Positions 54,369-59,643 of a stretch of 59,643 nucleotides of DNA are shown piece by piece. Within the stretch, counting starts at the first letter, position 1; each line of letters starts with the position of its first letter. Made by a program: the position numbers and the translations under genes. The stretch is from NCBI RefSeq assembly GCF_004348995.1, contig NZ_SMKQ01000029.1, positions 1 to 59,643 of the forward strand, given 5' to 3'. The DNA is from Nonomuraea terrae (GTDB lineage Bacteria; Actinomycetota; Actinomycetes; Streptosporangiales; Streptosporangiaceae). The notes under the pieces were generated by a model. That model searched no databases, had not been told where the DNA came from, and saw nothing but the letters and a program-made list of their open reading frames with translations.

Positions 54369-54398
54369 ACGGCTGCCCGGCTCCAGCTGGGCAGCCGT
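54369..54398 (+). terminator. Hairpin between nuclease fragment and downstream gene
   Basis: Perfect 10-bp stem ACGGCTGCCC / GGGCAGCCGT with a 10-base loop, eight bases past the nuclease stop and 25 before the next ATG. It looks like a terminator or attenuator inside the pair. Confidence 0.65.
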
Positions 54399-54423
54399 CC
54401 ATCTTCTCATCACCAGAGGTTCC

Positions 54424-55044
54424 ATGACGTCCCCGACATACCTTTATGACCTCATCTGCTCCTATGGCGACGTGGAGGATCTGTTGCCCATCCCAGCCTT
54501 TTGCGCCGTATGGTGCGAGGGCCTGAGCCCGCAGGAGGTGGCCGGCCGGCTGAACGCGGACCTGAGCTCGGCTTTCCGCGGCAGCTTCCGAGACAACACC
54601 GGCATCACCATGTACGGCGGCTACGACGCACGCGTCATCCTGGTCGGCAGGACGGGCGACTGGACTCTCCTCATCGGTGATGAGGAATGCGTCAGCAACA
54701 CCTCTATGGCCGTGCTGTCCGCCAAGGGGGGTCGGGCGATCGGCATGAACTGGGGCATGAGCGGCGCCGGCTCCGTCAAATACTCTGTGGACAGCAGGAT
54801 GATGACACAGTTCGCCATCACCGATCCGGAGTCGCGGAGCGGGTGGGAGCCGGGCTGCCTCGACTCGTACGCCGCCAGACTGCGGTTCCGGCTCGGTGAA
54901 AACTGGCGGCACGGGGACGACGCAGCCGAAAGCTCGGAGAGCATCACGTCCGCCCTGGTCCTCATAGGCCGTGTGACCGGCCGGGAGATCGACGCGGCAT
55001 GGCTGGAGGCGGAGCACACGATGTACACGATCACGGAGGAGTGA
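54424..55044 (+). CDS. DUF6461-like protein, candidate immunity protein
   Basis: A 206-residue protein. The pattern DWTLLIGDEECVSNTSMAVL, GGRAIGMNWGMSGAGSVKYS and VDSRMMTQFAITDPE resembles DUF6461 proteins, which occur singly or in arrays in actinomycetes and are suspected immunity proteins. The protein is acidic, cytoplasmic, and without a signal peptide, as expected for immunity to a nuclease toxin. ATG 54424 has AGAGG five bases upstream; an extension to 54364 would run through the hairpin. Its position right after the NucA/NucB fragment supports the idea, but binding is unproven. Confidence 0.6.
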   Translation: MTSPTYLYDLICSYGDVEDLLPIPAFCAVWCEGLSPQEVAGRLNADLSSAFRGSFRDNTGITMYGGYDARVILVGRTGDWTLLIGDEECVSNTSMAVLSAKGGRAIGMNWGMSGAGSVKYSVDSRMMTQFAITDPESRSGWEPGCLDSYAARLRFRLGENWRHGDDAAESSESITSALVLIGRVTGREIDAAWLEAEHTMYTITEE

Positions 55045-55187
55045 TGCTACACCGCATCTTGGCTGTCAGGACCGCTCGAAGGTCGCGAAGTCGATGATGA
55101 GGCCGTCAGCGTGGTTGGGGCTGGTCGCGCTCGCGTTGGGGATTCCGGTAGTGGTGGCGGTGTCCATGGGTGTGGCATTTCGTGAAG

Positions 55188-55840
55188 TTAGGCGGCGTGA
55201 GCGTCGTTGTACTGGTCGCGGATGCGGCCGGGGATCAGGCCGCGGTCGTTGATGGGGATGTCGTTGGCTTTGGCCCAATCGCGGATCTCGCGGTCCTGGT
55301 CGCGGTCGCTGGTGGTGGTGCGCTTGGGCCTCGCGCCGAGTGCCTTGGCGCGCTCGCGGGCGTCGGCGAGTTGCTGCTCCAGTTCGGCGACGCGGTCGGC
55401 GGCGGGCTGCTCGGCGGCTTCGCGCTGGGCTTCGGCTGCTCGCCGCTCGTCCACCTGGGTCCAGAGGGTGTTGCGCTTGTCGAGTGCCTGCCTGGCTCGG
55501 CTGAGCGGCCTGCACCTGGCGGTCGTCGCAGTCGGCGGCCACGGCGAGCAGTTCGTTGACGTGGTAGAGCTCGACTTGCTCGTCGGGGTCAATGACAATG
55601 GGGGCTTGCCGGTCCAGGCGTCGGCCAGGGCCTGGAGGTCAGGGGCGAGGACGGGCTGAACTCGGCGCGGCTGTGGTCGGTGGCGCGCTGGGTGACGCAG
55701 TGGAGGGTCCACCCTGCTGGCGGGCGCGCGAGACGAGCCCACCGAGTTGGACGCCGGTCGACCTGGTCCAACGCCCGGGCATTCCCAGGGGCCACCGCCC
55801 GGAACTTGGGGATAGCCTCGTCGCGGCATCCGGAGACTGA
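55188..55840 (-). pseudogene. Decayed gene with C-terminal Lsr2 DNA-binding domain
   Basis: The last 110 residues read cleanly: VDERRAAEAQREAAEQPAAD (coiled-coil-like), then DREIRDWAKANDIPINDRGL and PGRIRDQYNDAHAA, the Lsr2 C-terminal AT-hook-like domain that binds the DNA minor groove. Upstream, sensible protein text jumps between frames: PIVIDPDEQVELYHVNELLA and PAGWTLHCVTQRATDHSRAE are in other frames. At least three frame changes (near 55505, 55607 and 55660) are needed to join them. The 3' end abuts nothing coding. It is probably a dead gene of the accessory island. A 33-codon frame at 55066-55167 after it is unsupported. Confidence 0.65.
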
Positions 55841-55848
55841 ACTCCCGG

Positions 55849-57429
55849 TCAGCCCGTGAGCCTGCGTTTGACGGCTTCGCGGGTGGTGTCGGGGAGGCGG
55901 GACAGGAGGTGGTCGCGGGTGGAGTGGGGGCAGTGAGTGAGAACGTTCGCGATGGTGGCGGGTGATAGACGGTTCAGGGCGCGTACGGCCGGATCCTCCG
56001 GCATGGCGGCGACCGCGAGGCCTGTCCGGCGGGGATCGGTGGCGGCCATCGCGCCGATGGCGGCGGCGGAGTTCCTGTCGTGCATGCCGCCGAGGATGTG
56101 ACCGCGGTGGCGGGTGTCCATCGCCAGTACCACCCCCGCGACCAGGGCAGGGTCGCGGACCTGATCCAGCAGCCGGCACGCGCGGCGGGGAAGCAGCATC
56201 TGCAGGATCTTGGCGCTCTTGGCCGCCTGCCTGCACATCTCCTCCACTGCGTCGGCGGTGAACTCCTGCCACCGTTCTCCGAGCGCCGACGCGGCGTCGG
56301 CGGCGGGGACCGCGAGAAGCTTCTCCCCTTGGTGCGCAACCGACCGCCGCGCATTCCCTACGGCGGGACCCCTTGGGGGCGGCACGCCCCTCCGGACCGC
56401 CCCGCCTCCGCCTTGATTGCTCCCGGCCCGATCTGCCGGCGGATCACGCCTGACCGGTCCGCCTTCGGCGGGAGTCCTCCCGGCCTCGCCATCGGACGGA
56501 TCATTCCTGGCCGGTCCGTTCCCAGCAGGATTTCGCCCGGCCTGGCCGGCGGACGGATCACGCCTGACCGGTCCGCCTCCGGCAGGATTTCGCCCGGATC
56601 GAGGAGGACGGTCCCCGTTCCGGGGAGAGCGGGGCGGTTCGAGGAGACGGTTCAGGTCGTGGGCCAGTTCGGCGGCCGTCATGCGGGTGCCGGGATTCTT
56701 GTCCAGCAGGCGGCCGATCGTCGAGGCGAGCCTGTGGGAGCGGAGCAAGGGGTCGGGATCGGCACGGAGGATCGCGAACCTGACGGCCGCGTCGTTGCTC
56801 CTGCGGAACGGCGGCCGCCCCTCCAGCGCCGTGTACAGCGTGGCGCCGAGCGACCACAGATCGGCCGCCGCTCCGGCCGGGTCGCCATGAAGCCGCTCGG
56901 GCGCCATGAAGTCAGGGGTCCCGACCAGCCGCCCGAGCGTGGTGAGCGAGGACTGGCCCTCGATGGCGGCGATCCCGAAGTCCACCAGCACCACCTCGCC
57001 GGAGGTGGTGATGAGGATGTTGTCCGGCTTCACGTCGCGGTGGTACACCCCCACCGCGTGCGCGGCCGTGAGCGCGTCGAGCACGCGGGCCCCGACCCTG
57101 GCCGCTTCGAGCTCCGGCAGCGGTGAGCGGTCGATCAGCGTGCCGAGCGCGTCGCCGCGGACGTAGTCCATCACGATCCACGGCCCGTCCTGGGTGTCCA
57201 GGATGTCGTGCACTCTGACGATGCCGGAATGGTCGACCCTGGCCAGTGCCTGCGCCTCCCGCCTGGCCCGCGCCGCCAGTTCGGGCACTGGCCCCATGTC
57301 GGGGCGGATCTGTTTGAGCGCCACCGTCCGGTCGAGTGTGCGGTCCCTGGCACGCCAGACCCGCCCCATGCCGCCCCCGCCCAGGGGCGCTTCGATGACG
57401 AACCGGCCGGCGACGCGGTCACCAATCAT
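55849..57429 (-). CDS. Serine/threonine protein kinase (cytoplasmic, PknB-like)
   Basis: A 526-residue kinase. Residues 1-270 form a complete catalytic domain: LGGGGMGRVW loop, Lys39 in VALKQ, HRDVKPDN with Asp132, DFG at Asp150 and MAPE. Residues about 270-350 are a linker of imperfect 20-residue repeats (GRNPAGGGPVRRDPSAGQA and relatives). Residues 360-526 are an unrecognised helical domain with AAAIGAMAATDPRRTGLAVA, and a leucine-rich C-terminus. No membrane segment exists, unlike PknB. It overlaps the upstream DUF4407 gene by eleven bases, so the membrane protein may serve as its anchor or substrate. Confidence 0.93.
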   Translation of the reverse strand: MIGDRVAGRFVIEAPLGGGGMGRVWRARDRTLDRTVALKQIRPDMGPVPELAARARREAQALARVDHSGIVRVHDILDTQDGPWIVMDYVRGDALGTLIDRSPLPELEAARVGARVLDALTAAHAVGVYHRDVKPDNILITTSGEVVLVDFGIAAIEGQSSLTTLGRLVGTPDFMAPERLHGDPAGAAADLWSLGATLYTALEGRPPFRRSNDAAVRFAILRADPDPLLRSHRLASTIGRLLDKNPGTRMTAAELAHDLNRLLEPPRSPRNGDRPPRSGRNPAGGGPVRRDPSAGQAGRNPAGNGPARNDPSDGEAGRTPAEGGPVRRDPPADRAGSNQGGGGAVRRGVPPPRGPAVGNARRSVAHQGEKLLAVPAADAASALGERWQEFTADAVEEMCRQAAKSAKILQMLLPRRACRLLDQVRDPALVAGVVLAMDTRHRGHILGGMHDRNSAAAIGAMAATDPRRTGLAVAAMPEDPAVRALNRLSPATIANVLTHCPHSTRDHLLSRLPDTTREAVKRRLTG

Positions 57430-58699
57430 CGTTCAGCTGCCCGGCATGCTCGTAATGCCCGCCGCCGGATCGGGTGTCGCGCAGGGTGCGCAGCGCGTCG
57501 TCCTCGGAACTGTGCGTCCCGTAGCTCTCCGTGGGGTAGGAGCCGGGATCGTCGTGGTCGGGCGCCTCGTGGAAGGAGGTGAAGCGCCGCGTCTGGCCGG
57601 GCCCGTCGCGGATGTCGTCGAGCGCGTCACGCAGCCGCTTCGCGTCCAGCTTCTCTTCGATCGTGTCGTACGACCCCGGCCGCTGCATCAGCTTGACGAG
57701 CACCGGCAGGCACTCCATGACCAGGATGAACAGGAAGAGCAGGAGGCGCGCCATGTTGAGCGTGGCATTCTCCTGGGAGACCCGGCTCAGCGCCTCGAGC
57801 CGGAGCAGCAGGCCGTCGGAGTCGTGGTTCTCCTGGACGAACTGGTCGCGAAGGTCGGTCTGCTGGCCGGTCAGCCGCTCCAGCTCGGCCCGCACCTTCG
57901 GCAGCTCGTCCTCCGCCGTTTCGAGCCGCCTGGCCCGCCCGGTGGCCTGGGTGCTGGCGAGCTGGTCGCGGCGCTGCTGGATCTGCCGGTCGATGTCGTT
58001 CACCCGGGTGGCGGCCCGCTGGTAGGCCTGTTCGGCCGCCCGGGACAGCGGTCCTTGACCCTTTTTCGCGCATTTCGGCGGACCCACGTAAAGCTGGCAC
58101 TGCCATTCGTCGTAGAACGTGTCCCGCTGTTTCACCGCCTCCTTGCGGGACTTCTCCAGCTCCTGGATCCGCCGGTCGGAGGCCGGGTCGAGCGCTGTCT
58201 CCCCTCGGGAGGCGATCACGGCTTCGAGCTCCGTCACCGTTTTCTCCAGGGCGTCCACGCGCTTGCCCGTCTCGCCGGTCTGCTGCGCGCGGGTGAAGAC
58301 GTCGAGCCGTTCCTGTTTGATGTCGAGAATGGTGGCGTCGATCTCCGGCTTGAAGATCTGCAGAACCAGCGGTGTGGAGATGACAGCGCCGAGGAGGAGC
58401 GCCAGGAGGACGCGGGGCAGGGCGAGCCAGAACCGCCGCCGGCCCTTGACCGGCAGCGAGGTGGCGAGCCAGCGGTCCAGGCCCAGGATCACCACGCCCC
58501 AGACCAGGCCGATGGCGATGGCGAGCGGCAGGAAGACCTTGAGCGCCGAGGAGAGCGCGAACGTCATGGCCAGCGCGGCGAGGCAGGCGGTGGTGAGGAC
58601 GGCCCCGCCCAGGCCCACGAACCTGGCGCGTTCGCCGTCGTATTTCTCCAGCACGTCCTGCCGGGCACCGGACAAGATGATCAACCATTTACCGATCAC
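57419..58699 (-). CDS. DUF4407 membrane protein with coiled-coil loop
   Basis: A 426-residue membrane protein. Hydrophobic segments occur at about 28-48, 55-75 and 93-113, then a long charged coiled-coil region (about 120-310, with ELEKSRKEAVKQRDTFYDEW and LETAEDELPKVRAELERL), then a fourth segment near 320-340 (NMARLLLFLFILVMECLPVL). This is the DUF4407 layout. Two Cys (QCQLYVGPPKC) may form an external disulfide. GTG 58699 has GGGAG six bases upstream. The cytoplasmic tail is acidic and rich in Ser/Thr, a possible target of the kinase encoded next. Confidence 0.85.
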   Translation of the reverse strand: MIGKWLIILSGARQDVLEKYDGERARFVGLGGAVLTTACLAALAMTFALSSALKVFLPLAIAIGLVWGVVILGLDRWLATSLPVKGRRRFWLALPRVLLALLLGAVISTPLVLQIFKPEIDATILDIKQERLDVFTRAQQTGETGKRVDALEKTVTELEAVIASRGETALDPASDRRIQELEKSRKEAVKQRDTFYDEWQCQLYVGPPKCAKKGQGPLSRAAEQAYQRAATRVNDIDRQIQQRRDQLASTQATGRARRLETAEDELPKVRAELERLTGQQTDLRDQFVQENHDSDGLLLRLEALSRVSQENATLNMARLLLFLFILVMECLPVLVKLMQRPGSYDTIEEKLDAKRLRDALDDIRDGPGQTRRFTSFHEAPDHDDPGSYPTESYGTHSSEDDALRTLRDTRSGGGHYEHAGQLNDDW

Positions 58700-58872
58700 T
58701 TGCCGCTCCCGGAAGTCCCGCCGCTACCCTCTCGGCAGCGTACTTATTAGCATCAACAGTCGGCAACAACGAAGTAACGAACACCATCAACAAGATAAGC
58801 CTCAACCGCGTCTGACACCTTGACCCGTCACCGCGACACGAGATAACAAATATGTATGAAACGGACGTAATA

Positions 58873-58899
58873 TTGACAAATCCCACCAACCTTTACGTT
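58873..58899 (+). promoter_or_regulatory. Candidate promoter for the terminal gene
   Basis: TTGACA (58873-58878) is followed after 15 bases by TACGTT (58894-58899), nine bases before the ATG at 58908. The close spacing suggests a leaderless mRNA. The 208-base gap 58700-58907 is AT-rich and holds the divergent promoters. Confidence 0.4.
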
Positions 58900-58907
58900 T
58901 TCGGTCA

Positions 58908-59643
58908 ATGAACGCGTCCATCCACGACCTCATCGCGTCGTTCGTGGAGCGGCTGACCGTCGTGGAGATCGACGTCGCCGGCATCCGGTTCTTCGAGGTC
59001 CGCGCGGACGAGATCGGCACGCCGTACGTCATCCGCCGGGCCGCCGCCAAGTGGTCCACCCTGACCGCCACCGGCGACGAGGTGGCGGACGCGGTGGGCC
59101 GGATCGCCCGCGAGCTGGTCTCCCCCGACGGCCCGGACCCGGTCGTCGTGCTGCACACCGCCGTCGGGCCCGAGCAGGAGGCGAGCCTGCGCGCGCTCAC
59201 CGCGTGGTGCCCAGCCGCCCGGGTCGCGCGCCCACCGGGGGTCAAGGTGGATGACCTGCTGCGCGACCTGGCCGCCCGGGTTCCGCTGCGGCACTCCTAC
59301 GACCTGATCGTGGCCAGGGAACGGGCCGGGGACGGGCGGCTGGAACTGGCGGGGCAGCCGCTCTTCGGCGCGGGCGCGCTGCCGGGCCAGGACGCCCACG
59401 TCACCGTGACCTGCACCGACCCCGGCGGCATGCTGCTGGCGGTCTCGGCATGGGCGGGCCCGCTCGAACCCTCGGGCCTGGTCTCGGTCGACCACGCGCC
59501 GCTGCCGGCGGGCCGGCACACGCTCAGGGCGGTGCTGGAGCGCCCCGGCCAGGTCCGCTTCCCCGGCATCGTGGGCCTGCGCCCGCACACCGGCTCCTGG
59601 ACGGAGGTGGTCGCCGACCTCCCCGTACGGCTCCGTCCCGCTT
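58908..59643 (+). CDS. Unrecognised protein, N-terminal 245 residues (runs off window)
   Basis: The frame is open from ATG 58908 to the window end. It begins MNASIHDLIASFVERLTVVE and contains two alpha/beta-like stretches (PDPVVVLHTAVGPEQEASLR, RHSYDLIVARERAGDGRLEL) followed by a beta-rich part (VTVTCTDPGGMLLAVSAWAG). I recognise no family. There is no signal peptide or membrane segment. No ribosome site precedes the ATG. It is divergent from the DUF4407-kinase pair and may belong to the same signalling system; that is inference from position. Confidence 0.7.
   Translation, partial: MNASIHDLIASFVERLTVVEIDVAGIRFFEVRADEIGTPYVIRRAAAKWSTLTATGDEVADAVGRIARELVSPDGPDPVVVLHTAVGPEQEASLRALTAWCPAARVARPPGVKVDDLLRDLAARVPLRHSYDLIVARERAGDGRLELAGQPLFGAGALPGQDAHVTVTCTDPGGMLLAVSAWAGPLEPSGLVSVDHAPLPAGRHTLRAVLERPGQVRFPGIVGLRPHTGSWTEVVADLPVRLRPA

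Noticed and set aside
55066..55167. 33-codon minus-strand frame (MDTATTTGIPNASATSPN...) after the Lsr2 remnant, possible peptide precursor
   Set aside because: No ribosome site and no maturation enzymes nearby; too short to support.
58689..58889. 66-codon minus-strand frame before the DUF4407 gene
   Set aside because: It lies in the AT-rich divergent promoter region, has no ribosome site and no family resemblance, although it has one hydrophobic stretch.

Overview
The window is about 70% G+C, with GTG and TTG starts, purine-rich ribosome binding sites, operon joins of ATGA/GTGA type and many solute-binding lipoproteins. This is a filamentous actinomycete chromosome. A member of the Streptosporangiaceae (Nonomuraea-like) is my guess from gene content and the style of one intergenic repeat; it is not proven by the sequence. 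All functions are read from protein motifs and gene context only.

Layout. 1-7.4 kb: scattered housekeeping and accessory genes (DUF6745-like pair, CGNR zinc-finger regulator, arginase-family protein, ECF sigma factor with SnoaL-like tail followed by an alpha/beta hydrolase, DUF4434 secreted protein, SDR). 7.4-10 kb: a small membrane protein and a secreted Xaa-Pro dipeptidyl-peptidase-like S15 enzyme. 10.2-24.1 kb: a sugar-acid/galactoside catabolic locus. A LacI regulator sits between a leftward operon (two sugar ABC permeases, binding lipoprotein, Gfo/Idh oxidoreductase, esterase) and a rightward operon (uronate-dehydrogenase-like SDR, KdgD, enolase-superfamily dehydratase/cycloisomerase, Gfo/Idh-PmoA fusion, GH42 beta-galactosidase). 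Shared 14-bp operators of the form nnCAACCGYTTGCA tie the two operons together. A 3 x 110 bp tandem repeat is wedged between kdgD and the enolase gene and supplies the end of one gene and the start of the next.

24.1-29.3 kb: amino-acid ABC importer plus amidohydrolase with a divergent LysR gene. 29.3-36.8 kb: TetR gene, a perfect 26-bp operator palindrome, a dipeptide-type ABC importer (including a permease-ATPase fusion) and a terminal acyl-CoA dehydrogenase. 37-42 kb: DUF6879 gene, then a leftward cluster of an acidic-tailed exported protein, histidine kinase, response regulator, DUF4956 and VTC-type polyphosphate polymerase. 42.2-45.8 kb: OpuC-type osmoprotectant importer. 45.9-52.1 kb: stress SDR, thiC with TPP riboswitch, Cys-rich exported protein, universal stress protein, ArsR-YbaK pair, AIM24, CheY-like regulator.

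52.2-55.8 kb, downstream of a tRNA-Arg(CCG) gene, is a decayed accessory island: a frameshifted ISL3-type insertion sequence with perfect 26-bp ends, a NucA/NucB nuclease fragment beheaded at the IS edge, a DUF6461-like gene that may be its immunity partner, and a multiply frameshifted Lsr2-domain gene. The window closes with a Ser/Thr kinase, a DUF4407 membrane protein and an unrecognised gene running off the end.

The most interesting items are the repeat that rewires the kdgD-enolase junction, the LacI and TetR operator sets, the broken nuclease/immunity pair, and the leaderless ArsR promoter with an embedded palindrome.
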